A DNA stretch of 64,000 nt from Micrococcales bacterium (GTDB lineage: Bacteria; Actinomycetota; Actinomycetes; S36-B12; UBA10799), in NCBI GenBank assembly GCA_016703125.1, contig JADJCR010000015.1, positions 62,001 to 126,000 on the forward strand. Reading direction: 5' to 3'. The position numbers and the translations under genes were made by a program. The notes under the pieces were generated by a model that saw only the letters and a list, made by a program, of their open reading frames with translations, ran no database searches and was not told where the DNA came from. This document shows positions 16,537-26,050 of this stretch, in pieces. Every line of letters starts with the position of its first letter. Positions within the stretch are counted from its first letter, which is position 1.

Positions 16537-18420
16537 TCACTGCGCCGGTGGGCTCGGTGCCGAGCCATCCCCCCGCAGCGCGTCCCGGATCGTCTGCACG
16601 TAGGCCTTGATCCCCTCAGTGCTCAAATGGGTGCCGTCATAGACGAAGTACTCCCGGTGTCCTTCGGAGGCCGCTTCCCAGTCAGCGATGCGCACGTTGT
16701 CGAACTGGTTGACCATGCCCTTGATGTTGCGGTTGGAGTCGTCCATCCACGAATTCGGGGTGTTGACGGTGACGAGGACCACCTGCCGGTCGCGCAGACC
16801 GTCGAGGGTGTTCTTCAACATGTCCCAGTACGCCGTCCCGTTGGTGCCCGGGTGGATGATCACGACGTTCTGCAGTTGCCCCGCTGCAAGGCGGGCGTTG
16901 ACCCGCTCCACGAACTGCGGGAACTGGCGGGACACGGCCGCGTCCACGGTCACGTCGAAGGCCTTCTCCAGGGCGCCGGTGGCCCCGAGCATCACCGAAT
17001 CGCCGATGGCGGTCATGGGCTGATCGGTCAGGTCCGCGCCGGTGACCGTTGGAGCCGGTGCGGGGGGAGATTGATCGGCCGCCTTCTTGGTCGCTGCAGC
17101 GGGTCGTTCGGCCGAGAGGTCCTGGCCGGTCTCGGTCAGCCCACCGAGGTAGTCGTTGGCGTTCGGCGCCGGGATCGCCGCGAGGGCAGTGCCGGCCACG
17201 AACACCACCCCGGCAGCGGCCGCCACCACCCCGGTCGTGCGGGCACCGGCATGGGTCAGCCCCTGTTCGCGCCAGCGGTGCCACGTCGTGGAGAGCGCGC
17301 CGTGCCGGATGGGCACTTCCAGGTAACGGTAGGAGGCCTCCGCAACTGCGAACGTCAGGCCCATCCGCACGACCCAGGCCGGGATCCCGTCGAAAGGCAG
17401 GTCGATCCCGGGACGGGTCACCACGAAGATGGGCCAGTGGTACAGGTAGAGCCCGTAAGAGCGCTCACCGATGTAGCGCATGGGCTGCACCGCCAGCAGT
17501 CGGCCGAACCCGATCGCGGGGTGGCCGGCCAGCGCCACGACCAGGGCAGCGACGGCACTGACGACGAGGAACCCGCCGCGGTACAGCCACGCGCTGTCCT
17601 CACCGACATTGTGGAAGATCGCGAACAGAGCGGCGACGCTGCCGAGAGCAGCGGTCCACAGCACGGCCTTCGCGGGTGCGGCCACATTGCGGTTCAATGC
17701 GCCGGGCCGCCAGACGGTCGCCAGCGCCGCGCCCAGCAGCAGACCCATGCTGTGAGTGTCGGTCCCGAAGTAGAGCCGGCTGGCATCGCCGGCGGCCGGC
17801 AGGTTCCACACGAAGGAGCCGGTGGCCATGAGCAGGGTCGAGATCAGCGCGACGCTCAGCGCCACCCTGCCCACGCCGGGCCGGCCCCGCCACCTGAACA
17901 GGAACACCAGGCACAACGGCCACAGCACGTAGAACTGCTCCTCGACGGCCAGCGACCAGAAGTGCTGCAACATCGGGGGGCGTCCCATGGCCTCGAAGTA
18001 GGACAGGTCCTGCACCACGTACCACCAGTTGGTGACGTAGAACATCGAGGCCAGCGCGTCGTGGCGGAACTGCGCCGCCGCATCGTGGGCGAAGAGCAGG
18101 ACCAGGACCGCGGACAGCGCCAGCGTCCCGAAGATCGCGGGCAGCAGCCGGCGCGCCCGGCGAAGATAGAACTGACCGAACGACACCGCCGAGGTGCGTT
18201 CGATCTCCTGGAGCAGCAGGCTGCTGATGAGGAAGCCAGACAGGACGAAGAAGACATCCACCCCCAGGAATCCGCCGGGGACCCCGGGCACCCCCGAGTG
18301 GTAGAGCAGGACTGCCAGCACGGCGATGGCGCGGATGCCGTCGAGCCCCGGCAGGTAGCCCATGGGTGGGGCGGCCGGGCGCACGTCGGTCTCGTGCCGG
18401 GGAACCACCGCAACTGACAC
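16537..18420 (-). CDS. OafA-like acyltransferase with C-terminal SGNH domain
   Basis: A 627-residue envelope O-acyltransferase. The N-terminal acyltransferase-3 domain (about 15-345) has some ten helices and the motifs GLDGIRAIAVLAVLLYH, FFVLSGFLI, RRARRLLPA and FWSLAVEEQFYVLWP. The C-terminal part (about 460-627) is SGNH hydrolase-like, with AIGDSVM carrying the nucleophile Ser and DGTHLSTEG as the His block. Together these acetylate or acylate a surface polysaccharide. The GTG at 18420 is preferred because GGAAGAGG lies 8 nt upstream; a TTG at 18510 is in frame but lacks a ribosome site. The target glycan is unknown. Confidence 0.88.
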   Translation of the reverse strand: MSVAVVPRHETDVRPAAPPMGYLPGLDGIRAIAVLAVLLYHSGVPGVPGGFLGVDVFFVLSGFLISSLLLQEIERTSAVSFGQFYLRRARRLLPAIFGTLALSAVLVLLFAHDAAAQFRHDALASMFYVTNWWYVVQDLSYFEAMGRPPMLQHFWSLAVEEQFYVLWPLCLVFLFRWRGRPGVGRVALSVALISTLLMATGSFVWNLPAAGDASRLYFGTDTHSMGLLLGAALATVWRPGALNRNVAAPAKAVLWTAALGSVAALFAIFHNVGEDSAWLYRGGFLVVSAVAALVVALAGHPAIGFGRLLAVQPMRYIGERSYGLYLYHWPIFVVTRPGIDLPFDGIPAWVVRMGLTFAVAEASYRYLEVPIRHGALSTTWHRWREQGLTHAGARTTGVVAAAAGVVFVAGTALAAIPAPNANDYLGGLTETGQDLSAERPAAATKKAADQSPPAPAPTVTGADLTDQPMTAIGDSVMLGATGALEKAFDVTVDAAVSRQFPQFVERVNARLAAGQLQNVVIIHPGTNGTAYWDMLKNTLDGLRDRQVVLVTVNTPNSWMDDSNRNIKGMVNQFDNVRIADWEAASEGHREYFVYDGTHLSTEGIKAYVQTIRDALRGDGSAPSPPAQ

Positions 18421-18573
18421 TGACCGAACCTCTTCCGCAAACGCTGAGTCCCCATCGTACGTTCCCGTCACGACACCGGAGGCCAGGATCGCGGGCGTGG
18501 CGTGCGGCAAAGACCAGAATTCTCATCCGCGGATGGGGTTCCCAAACGGGTCCCCAGACGGTTGACTACGCAC

Positions 18574-19846
18574 ATGGATTTTCGGATTGTCGCTGCTCTG
18601 TCCGCCACCGCAGTCGCCGTTCCCCTCTCCGCCGGCCCGGCATCCGCCGATCCGGTTCTCAACGGGGAGTTCACCGTGAGCGGGGTGGGGACCAACAACC
18701 AGATCGCGGTCGGGCCCGATGGGAACATGTGGGTCACCCTTGAGTCCGTCACGAAGGACGTCGCGAAGATCACACCCGACGGAACCGTCACCGAGTACGA
18801 ATCGGCGAACATGAGCAATCCCATCGGGATCACCGCCGGACCGGACGGCAACCTCTGGGTGACGCAGGCCGGGGGCGTGGCCCGCTTCGCCCCGGCGGAT
18901 CCGACGACGGCGACCCCGTTCGCGATCGCGGCCATCGCCGATCCGCGCGCGATCACCACCGGGCCCGACGGCAACCTGTGGACAGCCTCAGCGGACAAGG
19001 CCTTCAAGATCCCGCCGGCAAACCCCGGCGGATTCACGCCATACCCCGCCACCGGACTCTCCGGCGCACGGTGGATCACCGCGAGTTCCGACGGATACCT
19101 GTGGGTGGCGGACTTCGGGGTACCCCAGGCCGTGCGGATCGCCACCGACGGCACGGGGACCGTGTTCCCCGCCCTCGGCGGGCTGCAGGGGATCGCCGGC
19201 GGAGCAGCTGGCCAGGTCGCCTACAGCCAGCAGGGCGCGGCGCCCTACTACGTGGGCGTCCTCACACCCCCCGGCCCGGAGAAGACCGCGCTCATGCCGG
19301 GGGCGGACCCCTTCGGGGTGACCTACGGCGCCGACGGTGCGTACTGGGTGGCGCGGTTCGCCACGAACAACGTCGCGCGAGTCACGGCGGACGCCCAGTC
19401 CTCCACCATCGCCCTGCCGGCCAACTCCGGACCGCGCCAGATCGCGGCCGGGCCCAACGACACCGTCTGGGTCACTCTCGACAACACTGACAAGATCGCC
19501 CGCATCACCGGCGTGAGCGCGCCGGTCCCCACCCACCCCGACACCGACGCCAACGCCAGGCACCAACCCCGACACCAAGATCACCAAGGCCCCGAAGAAG
19601 GTGGTGCGCACCAAGAAGGCGCGTGCGAAGGTGAAGGTGCGCTTCACCGGTACGGATGGGGCCACGTTCCAGTGCAAGGTCGTCCGCAAGCCGAAGAAGC
19701 AGGCATCGGTGAAGTGGCGCACGTGCACCTCCCCCAAGACCGTCCGACTCCGCAAGGGCAAGTACACGTTCCTGGTGCGGGCCGTGACCTCCACGGGGCG
19801 TGACGGCAGTCCGGCGAAGACGAAGTTCCGCGTGAAGCGCCGCTAG
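18574..19846 (+). CDS. secreted Vgb-like beta-propeller protein with C-terminal Ig-like tail, frameshifted
   Basis: A signal peptide (about 1-25, ending PASA) precedes a beta-propeller made of repeats such as AVGPDGNMWVT, AGPDGNLWVT and TGPDGNLWTA, the pattern of virginiamycin B lyase-like (streptogramin lyase) proteins. The catalytic His of true lyases is not evident, so a binding role is more likely. After a Thr/Pro linker the frame as read ends at 19803. A one-base forward shift near 19530-19555 opens a different frame to 19846 with a Lys-rich domain (TFQCKV...WRTCTSP...YTFLVRA) typical of bacterial Ig-like tails. I take this as the true C-terminus. Confidence 0.7.
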
Positions 19847-19878
19847 TGCTGCGGGTCGCGGACCAGCCGGCCCGCACA

Positions 19879-19922
19879 AAAGCCCGGCCGGTCCGCGCAC
19901 GTGTGCGGACCGGCCGGGCTTT
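19879..19922. terminator. bidirectional rho-independent terminator
   Basis: A perfect 18-bp stem (19879-19896 with 19905-19922) with an 8-nt loop, flanked by AAA on the left and TTT on the right. It sits between two convergent genes and can stop both. Confidence 0.92.
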
Positions 19923-19928
19923 CGAGTA

Positions 19929-20225
19929 CTAGACGACCTTCCAAGTCAGGTAGCCGGTGGACTCCTTGCGCAGCCGGACCTGCACGCGGTACTTGGTGCC
20001 ACTGGTCGAACGTGCGGTGCAGTAGAAACGCTTGCCGTTCACCCAGTTGACGTTCGAGGGGCAGTTCACAGTGACCCTGATGTTGGCCTTCTGCTTGAAG
20101 CCCTTCTTGATATTGCGCTCGAGCTTGGCCTCTTTGACCACAGACTCCGCAGCTGCCGGGACGGTGGCCAACAGGGGCGCAGCCAGCAACGGGAGGGTCA
20201 ACACCACAGCAACAGGCTTACGCAT
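19929..20225 (-). CDS. secreted DUF4333-like protein
   Basis: A 98-residue exported protein: a signal peptide of about 27 residues (ending PAAA), then a small domain with two Cys in the pattern VTVNCPSNV...GKRFYCTA and a final YLTWKVV. This spacing matches DUF4333, a small actinobacterial extracytoplasmic domain probably closed by one disulfide. Function is unknown. The ATG at 20225 is chosen because AAAGGTGG lies 6 nt upstream; a GTG three codons earlier would overlap that site. Confidence 0.78.
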   Translation of the reverse strand: MRKPVAVVLTLPLLAAPLLATVPAAAESVVKEAKLERNIKKGFKQKANIRVTVNCPSNVNWVNGKRFYCTARSTSGTKYRVQVRLRKESTGYLTWKVV

Positions 20226-20318
20226 GGATTCCACCTTTCCAGATTTGACAGACCGAGCCTACCCACGCTCCGGACCCCTATGCGAGGTCCCCATCATTTC
20301 GATCCGGACACGATGCGT

Positions 20319-21272
20319 TCAGTCCAGCCAGGCCGCCGCCTCGAGGGCCCAGTACGTAAGGATGATGTCCGCGCCAGCGCGCACGCATCCGTTCAGGGAC
20401 TCCACGATCGCGGATCGCCGGTCGATCCAGCCGTTTGCTGCGGCCGCCTCGAGCATCGAGTACTCCCCGGAGACCTGGTAGACGGCCACGGGGATGTCAG
20501 ACATCTGCGCCACCGCGGAAACCACGTCGAGGAATGCCGGCTTGACCATCACCACGTCGGCGCCCTCGGCCAGGTCCAAGGCCGTCTCCCGCAGCGCCTC
20601 CCGGCCGTTGGCCGGGTCCTGCTGATAGGTGCGCCGGTCACCGGACAGGGAACTGCCGACGGCTTCCCGGAACGGCCCGTACAGCGCCGAGGTGTACTTG
20701 GCCGCATACCCGAGGATCGCGGTGTCGATGAGCCCTTCGGCATCCAGGGCCTCGCGTACCGCACCGACCTGGCGGTCCATCATCCCGCTGGTGCCCAGCA
20801 TGTCGGCGCCGGCCCGGGCGAGCACGACTGCCATGTCCTGGTAGCGCACCAGGGTCGCGTCGTTGTCGACACGATCGCCGTCCAGCACCCCGCAGTGGCC
20901 GTGGTCGGTGAATTCGTCCAGGCACAGATCCGCCTGGATCACCAGTCGCCCGGCAGCAGCCTCGACCGCGACCAGCACGGCGCGCGACAGAATCCCGTCG
21001 GGGTCGGTCGCCCCGGACCCGATGGCATCCTTGTGCACCGGCACGCCGAACAGCATGACGCCGCCGAGCCCGGCCGCCGCGGCCTGCTCGATGACTCCGG
21101 GCAGGGTGCCGAGGGTCTGCTGGAACACCCCTGGCATCGAGGAGATGGCCCGGGGCCGCTCGAGCCCCTCCGCGACGAACACCGGCAGCACCAACTGCGA
21201 CGGATGCACCCGCACCTCCCGCACCAGCCGGCGCATCGCGGCAGTGGTGCGCAGCCGTCGCGGCCGGATCAT
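20319..21272 (-). CDS. hemB: delta-aminolevulinic acid dehydratase (porphobilinogen synthase)
   Basis: Joins two aminolevulinate molecules into porphobilinogen in haem synthesis. The 317-residue protein has both active-site lysines: K192 (AAKYTSALYGPFR) and K244 (VMVKPAF). The metal loop reads CLDEFTDHGHC (C117 to C127), with Asp at the position of the middle Cys of classical zinc enzymes; this intermediate form is common in actinobacteria. It is the last gene of rex-hemACDB; its ATG overlaps the hemD stop by 4 nt. Confidence 0.95.
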   Translation of the reverse strand: MIRPRRLRTTAAMRRLVREVRVHPSQLVLPVFVAEGLERPRAISSMPGVFQQTLGTLPGVIEQAAAAGLGGVMLFGVPVHKDAIGSGATDPDGILSRAVLVAVEAAAGRLVIQADLCLDEFTDHGHCGVLDGDRVDNDATLVRYQDMAVVLARAGADMLGTSGMMDRQVGAVREALDAEGLIDTAILGYAAKYTSALYGPFREAVGSSLSGDRRTYQQDPANGREALRETALDLAEGADVVMVKPAFLDVVSAVAQMSDIPVAVYQVSGEYSMLEAAAANGWIDRRSAIVESLNGCVRAGADIILTYWALEAAAWLD

Positions 21273-22855
21273 GCCCTGGCCGCCGCCCGCCGGCGCCCGG
21301 CACCCCGCCGCTTGGATGGCCGCCAGGTGCGTTCGCCGTTCTCCAGCGCCGCCTGGCGCAGCTGCTCGCCGTGCTCGGCAAGTGCCAGCACCAGCGGCTC
21401 GATCTTGGACTGCGCCGGCTGGACGGCGACCTTGAGCCCGTGCTCGACGGCGGTCGCCGCCGTCTCCGGGCCGATCGCCGCGATCACCGTGGTGGCGTGC
21501 GGCTTGCCCGCGATGCCCACCAGGTTGCGCACGGTGCTGGACGAGGTGAAAACAACAGCGTCGAAGCCACCGGTCTTGATCGCCTCGCGGATCTCGGCGG
21601 CCGGCGGCGCGGCCCGCACGGTGCGGTACGCGGTGATGTCGTCCACCTCCCAGCCGAGGCCCTCGAGCCCGGCCACGAGCTTCTCGGTGGCGATGTCGGC
21701 GCGCGGCAGGAACACCCGGCCGATCGGGTCGAGTTCGGGATCGCGATCAGGCCACACCGCGAGCAGACCGGCCGACGACTGGCTCTCCGGCGGGGGGACC
21801 AGATCGGCGCGCACCCCGAAGTCGCGCAGGGCCTGCGCCGTCGCCTCCCCGATGGCGGCGATCTTCAGCCCGGCCAGGTGTCGGGCGTCCAGCCCGCGCT
21901 GCTCGAAGCGCTCGCGAATGGCACGCACCGCGTTAACGCTGGTGAAGGCGATCCACTGGTAGCGGCCGGACTCCATCCCCTCGATGGCACGTTCCATCTG
22001 CTGCGGGGTCCGCGGCGGCTCAACGCTGATCGTCGGCACCTCGACCGGAACCGCGCCGTAGACGCGCAGCCGCGCCGACAGTTCGCCGGCCTGGTCCTTG
22101 GTCCGCGGCACGAGGACCCGCCAACCGAACAGCGGCCGGCTCTCGAACCAGCCGAGCGGGCCGGCCGAGCCGACGCCGTCGCCGATGTACACGTCACCGG
22201 GGCCACTCAGCTTGGCCGCCTTCAGGTCCCCCGCGGCGTCGCCCAATGTGGTCACGACGGTCTGCTGTTCCACGGTGGTACCCGCGCGCACGACAACCAT
22301 GCCGGTGCCCGGGGTCCGGCCGGCCGCCAGTGCGGCCTTGGCCAGCCCGGCGGCGGAATCCGCACCGTTGCGCACCACCAAGGTGCAGGTGACGTCGGCC
22401 AGTGCGGCCTCGTCCACCTCCGTGACGAGCAGATCCACCACCCGCACCTGCTTGGCCTTGGTGCCCACCAGACCGATACCCGCGTAGGCCGCGACCCCGG
22501 ACACCCCGGCGGCACCGGGCAGGATCTCGAAGGGCACCCGGAAGCGGTGCAGAGCCTTCGCCTCAGCGAGCACCCGGCCGTCCAGGACGGGATCACCGGC
22601 GAAGATGCGCACCACCGAGCGCCCCGCCCGGGCCTGCTCGGTGAGCGACTTGGCGACCGCGGGGGCATCGGTGGGTGCGGTGGGGATGTCCAACACCTCC
22701 GCCTCGGAGCCGACCAGCAGATCGGCGACCTCAGGGTCAGCAACGACGACGTCGGCGGCATCCAGCAGGCCGGCGGCTCGCACGCTGAGCAGTTCGCGAT
22801 CCCCGGCACCGCCGGCGATCAGGGCCACTGCCGGGACGGGTTTGCGGTTCTTCAT
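21269..22855 (-). CDS. hemD: uroporphyrinogen-III synthase with N-terminal CobA-like domain
   Basis: A 528-residue fusion. The C-terminal half (about 240-505) is the HemD fold, closing hydroxymethylbilane to uroporphyrinogen III; WIAFTSVNAVRAI and VVFTSSSTVRNLVG are the two conserved half-site loops. The N-terminal half (1-240) is homologous to CobA uroporphyrinogen-III methyltransferase. However, its first motif reads ALIAGGAGDRELL rather than the usual VGAGPGD, and the expected GDP-containing SAM motif is only partly kept (IFAGDPVLDG). It may therefore be a non-catalytic or altered methyltransferase. A short basic tail (GRRRAAARA) ends the protein. It overlaps hemC and hemB by 4 nt each. 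Confidence 0.9.
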   Translation of the reverse strand: MKNRKPVPAVALIAGGAGDRELLSVRAAGLLDAADVVVADPEVADLLVGSEAEVLDIPTAPTDAPAVAKSLTEQARAGRSVVRIFAGDPVLDGRVLAEAKALHRFRVPFEILPGAAGVSGVAAYAGIGLVGTKAKQVRVVDLLVTEVDEAALADVTCTLVVRNGADSAAGLAKAALAAGRTPGTGMVVVRAGTTVEQQTVVTTLGDAAGDLKAAKLSGPGDVYIGDGVGSAGPLGWFESRPLFGWRVLVPRTKDQAGELSARLRVYGAVPVEVPTISVEPPRTPQQMERAIEGMESGRYQWIAFTSVNAVRAIRERFEQRGLDARHLAGLKIAAIGEATAQALRDFGVRADLVPPPESQSSAGLLAVWPDRDPELDPIGRVFLPRADIATEKLVAGLEGLGWEVDDITAYRTVRAAPPAAEIREAIKTGGFDAVVFTSSSTVRNLVGIAGKPHATTVIAAIGPETAATAVEHGLKVAVQPAQSKIEPLVLALAEHGEQLRQAALENGERTWRPSKRRGAGRRRAAARA

Positions 22856-23757
22856 CTTTCATCTCTCCCGAGTAGTCGACCGGCACCCTGGCCGATCAGG
22901 TCGTCTGCGGCACGGCGACCGACCTCGCGGGCGTCGTCCGCGGATCCAGTCGTGGTGCATTCGTACATCTGTGAGCCGTCCAGTGAAAGGACCGCGGCAC
23001 GCAGGGTGACGGTCCCTCCGGCACTGGTGGTGGCGGCCCCCACCGGCGCGCTGCATCCCGCCCGCAGTCCGGCCAGCATCGCGCGTTCGGCAAGCACCTG
23101 GGTGCGGGCAGCGGCATCGTCGAGGGCACCAATCAGCCCGGCACGTGGATCGTCACTGCGCATCTCGACAGCCAGCGCCCCCTGGCCGACGGCCGGGAGC
23201 ATCTCGTCGGGATCCAGTGGCGTACCCGGCGGCGTCAGGCCCAGCCGGTTGAGCCCGGCGCACGCAAGGACCACGGCATCGACCTGGCCGCCGGTGACTG
23301 CGGCCAGCCGGGTGCCGACGTTGCCCCGGATGCCCACGACCCGCAGGTCCGGCCGGCGGACCCGCAGGTAGGCGACCCGCCGCGGCGAACCCGTGGCGAC
23401 GGTGGCCCCCTCGGGCAGATCGGCCAGTCCCCCGTGGGTGCTGACCAGGTAGTCGCGGGTGTCCTCACGCGCGGGCACCGCTGCGATGACGGTGCGCGGG
23501 TCATCGGCCGTCGGCAGGTCCTTCATCGAATGGACCGCGGCGTCGGCGCGGCCGTCCACGACCGCTTCCCGCACCCGGGCCACGAACACACCCTGTCCCC
23601 CGAATGACGTCAGCGCCGCCCGTGAGACATCCCCTTCCGAGGTCACGAGCACCTCGCCGGCGGGCCCGCCGATCGCCTCGCTGATACGGTCGCGCACCCA
23701 TGCGGTTTGCGCACGGGCCAGCGCACTGGCCCTGGTGGCCACGCGGAAGTCAGGCAC
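22852..23757 (-). CDS. hemC: hydroxymethylbilane synthase (porphobilinogen deaminase)
   Basis: Polymerises four porphobilinogens. The 301-residue protein has the dipyrromethane-cofactor Cys C235 (GLRAGCSAPVG) and the catalytic Asp D80 in HSMKDLP. The start is the GTG at 23757 (PDFRVATRASALA follows), overlapping the hemA stop by 8 nt and preceded by GGGCGGGAG. Longer upstream reading would only duplicate hemA sequence in another frame. It is the third gene of the rex-led operon. Confidence 0.94.
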   Translation of the reverse strand: MPDFRVATRASALARAQTAWVRDRISEAIGGPAGEVLVTSEGDVSRAALTSFGGQGVFVARVREAVVDGRADAAVHSMKDLPTADDPRTVIAAVPAREDTRDYLVSTHGGLADLPEGATVATGSPRRVAYLRVRRPDLRVVGIRGNVGTRLAAVTGGQVDAVVLACAGLNRLGLTPPGTPLDPDEMLPAVGQGALAVEMRSDDPRAGLIGALDDAAARTQVLAERAMLAGLRAGCSAPVGAATTSAGGTVTLRAAVLSLDGSQMYECTTTGSADDAREVGRRAADDLIGQGAGRLLGRDER

Positions 23758-25045
23758 GCGGACTCCCGCCCGAGGTGTCCGTGAGCGCAGCCACTGCGGC
23801 CGGGTCGAGGTCGAACAGCGCGTGCAGTGCCGCGGCATAGCGGTCGCCGCCGGACTCCACGGCGAACTCCTTCATCCGCACGGTGGGGGTGTGCAGGAGG
23901 GTGGCGACCACCCGGCGCATCGACCGCGCGATCTCGTTGAACTCCTCGGTGCTCATCTGCGTATTGCGCAGACGCAGGCGGCTGAGTTCCTCCTCCACGA
24001 CCTCCTCGGCACGTGACCGCAGCGCGACCACGACCGGCTCCACCTTCGCGCTCATCTGCCGTTGGACGAACTCCGTCGCGGCCCCCATCACGATGTCCTC
24101 CGCGCCGCTCACGCCGTCGGCTGCCACCTTCGCCTGCGGCAACACGGCGATACCTGCCAGGTCCAGGCGCTGGACGCCGGGGATCTCGACGATCCGCGGG
24201 TCGGTGTCGTGGGGCAGTGCCAGGTCGCAGACGAACATGTGCGCGGGCGCCCCGGCCATGACCCGCTCGAGGTGGTCCTTGGTGACCAAGAGGCCAGTGG
24301 CCCCGGTCGCACTGACCACCACATCGGCAGTGCGCAGGTGGGCGTCGAGGTCTACCAGTTGGGCACCACGGCCGTGCACGGCCTGTGCGAGACGGTGCAC
24401 CGCGGCAGCGGTACGGCCCACGACGGTGACCTTCGCACCCTGCGCTGCGGCGACCGATGCGGCCAGCGACGACATCGAGCCCGTGCCGATGACGACCACC
24501 TCGCATCCCGCAAGCGACCCGGCGTGCCGGGCGGCCTCGGCCAGCGCTACCTCGACCACCGATGCCCCGTGCCTTCCGATCCCGGTGTCGGTGTGCACGC
24601 GCTTGCCCACCCGCAGTGCGCTCTGGGCCAACTGGTGCAGGCTGCTCCCAGCCTGTCCCTGTTCGACAGCCGCCTTGAAGGCCTCCCGGAACTGGCCGAG
24701 GATCTGCTCGTCACCCAGCACCATGGAGTCCAGTCCGCTGACCACCCGGAAGGCGTGCCGAACGGCTGCGTCCTCGTAGTGCACATAGAGGTGACCGGAC
24801 AGCGACTCGGCCGGGATGCCCGACTGCTTGGCCAGGACGGCCGTCAACGACTCGACCGCGGCGTGGAAGCGGGACACGTCGGTGTACACCTCGATGCGGT
24901 TGCACGTGGACAGCAGCAACGCCTCACCCACCGCCTCGCCTGCGCCCACCAGGGACAGGGTCTGCTCGGTATCGATCGCAGCGACCTTCTCCAGGACCTC
25001 CATCGGGGCACTGTGGTGGCTCACCCCGAGCACGAGCAGGCTCAT
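23750..25045 (-). CDS. hemA: glutamyl-tRNA reductase
   Basis: First step of C5-pathway haem synthesis: reduces Glu-tRNA to glutamate-1-semialdehyde with NADPH. The 431-residue protein has GVSHHSAP at the N-terminus, the nucleophile C48 in LLSTCNRIEVY, the substrate block GLDSMVLGDEQILGQ and an NADPH loop VIGTGSMSS near 186. A helical dimerisation domain forms the C-terminus. The ATG overlaps the rex stop by 4 nt, so expression follows Rex control. Confidence 0.95.
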   Translation of the reverse strand: MSLLVLGVSHHSAPMEVLEKVAAIDTEQTLSLVGAGEAVGEALLLSTCNRIEVYTDVSRFHAAVESLTAVLAKQSGIPAESLSGHLYVHYEDAAVRHAFRVVSGLDSMVLGDEQILGQFREAFKAAVEQGQAGSSLHQLAQSALRVGKRVHTDTGIGRHGASVVEVALAEAARHAGSLAGCEVVVIGTGSMSSLAASVAAAQGAKVTVVGRTAAAVHRLAQAVHGRGAQLVDLDAHLRTADVVVSATGATGLLVTKDHLERVMAGAPAHMFVCDLALPHDTDPRIVEIPGVQRLDLAGIAVLPQAKVAADGVSGAEDIVMGAATEFVQRQMSAKVEPVVVALRSRAEEVVEEELSRLRLRNTQMSTEEFNEIARSMRRVVATLLHTPTVRMKEFAVESGGDRYAAALHALFDLDPAAVAALTDTSGGSPRA

Positions 25046-25707
25046 CGTGTGCCTTTCTGTCCCGCGTGCACCGCGAGGATCTGGATCTCGGTGGCAAGAT
25101 CCACAGGGCGCACGACCACGGACCCGGGCACACTCAAGTGCACGGCCGACAGGTTGAGGATGCTGGTCACACCGGCACGCACGACCAGGTCGGCCACGGA
25201 CTGGGCCGCGTCGGCGGGGGTGGCGATCACGGCGATGGACACGTGGTGACGGGCGACGAACCCCGGCAGGTCGGACAACGGCTGGATCTCCAGCAATCCG
25301 AGTTCCGGGTTTCCAGCCATGGTCCCGATGAGGTCGGGGGCGATGTCGAAGATCCCCACCACCCGCAGGCCACGTTCGGCGAAACCGCGGTAGCCGGCCA
25401 GCGCTCGGCCCATGTGCCCGACCCCGACCACGATGACGCGGTGCTCGTCGGACAGGCCGAGCGCCCGGTTGACCTGGTCGCGCAACTCGACCACCGGGTA
25501 GCCAACGCCACGGGTCCCGTAACTGCCCACGTAACTGAGGTCACGGCGCACCACCGCGCCACTCACGCCGACCTGCGCGGCCAGATCCGCACTGTGCACG
25601 GTCTGCAGCCCGGCGTTCTCCAATTGCGACAGACACCGGATGTATGTGGGCAGTCTGGCGATGGTGGCGTCCGGGAGTTCGCGTCGACGTCGTCGCGGAA
25701 TGGACAC
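25042..25707 (-). CDS. rex: redox-sensing transcriptional repressor Rex
   Basis: A 221-residue NADH/NAD+ sensor. The N-terminal winged helix (about 15-85) includes TVHSADLAAQVGVSGAVVRRDLSYVG, quoted here as 12-residue core GVSGAVVRRDLS, and GTRGVGY. The Rossmann domain begins at VVGVGHMGRALAGY. Rex represses respiratory and haem genes when NADH is low, and rex-hemACD operons are known in Streptomyces. The GTG at 25707 follows weak AG-rich sequence. A half-site TTGTGAA lies about 55 nt upstream on the minus strand (25761-25767), but its partner arm is poor, so autoregulation is only suggested. Confidence 0.94.
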   Translation of the reverse strand: MSIPRRRRRELPDATIARLPTYIRCLSQLENAGLQTVHSADLAAQVGVSGAVVRRDLSYVGSYGTRGVGYPVVELRDQVNRALGLSDEHRVIVVGVGHMGRALAGYRGFAERGLRVVGIFDIAPDLIGTMAGNPELGLLEIQPLSDLPGFVARHHVSIAVIATPADAAQSVADLVVRAGVTSILNLSAVHLSVPGSVVVRPVDLATEIQILAVHAGQKGTR

Positions 25708-25829
25708 CTGTCACCTGTCTGAAGCGAGCACGGCACTCGCGACACGTTCATGCTACCGATTTCACAAGCTCCGCCCAACTGGAATGCGGACTCCAGTGTT
25801 CGCTTTCCGGAGATGGGACCAAGGTGGGA

Positions 25830-26050
25830 GAGAACCCGCTGACCGGGGAGCGATCCAACCCCGCTGAACCTCTCCCCGATGTACGGACCTCTCCCGGGTA
25901 CGTTTCTACGCGGCCACCGCTGAGTGCGGAGGCGAACCACCGCGCGGTACGCCCACGGCTCAAGGCGGGAGCGAAACGGACATCCGGGAGCGATCCAACC
26001 CGGTTGAACGTCTCCCCGACGTACGGACCTCTCCCGGGTACGTTTCTACG
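25830..26050. repeat. intergenic repeat array C (two units)
   Basis: Two copies 140 nt apart of GGGAGCGATCCAACC (25846 and 25986), each followed by TCTCCCCGA, GTACGGACCTCTCCCGGGTACG and TTTCTACG. The array fills most of the 338-bp gap between rex and the glutaredoxin-like gene, and its last bases overlap that gene's stop codon at 26046. The remaining 120 bp hold the rex promoter region. Confidence 0.85.

Noticed and set aside
18502..18573. Earlier GTG start for the Vgb-like protein (24 more residues)
   Set aside because: The signal peptide begins at the ATG at 18574; the extra residues are charged and would precede it.
25761..25767. Rex operator upstream of rex
   Set aside because: TTGTGAA is a perfect half-site but the second arm (expected TTCACAA) does not match, so I mention it only in the rex entry.
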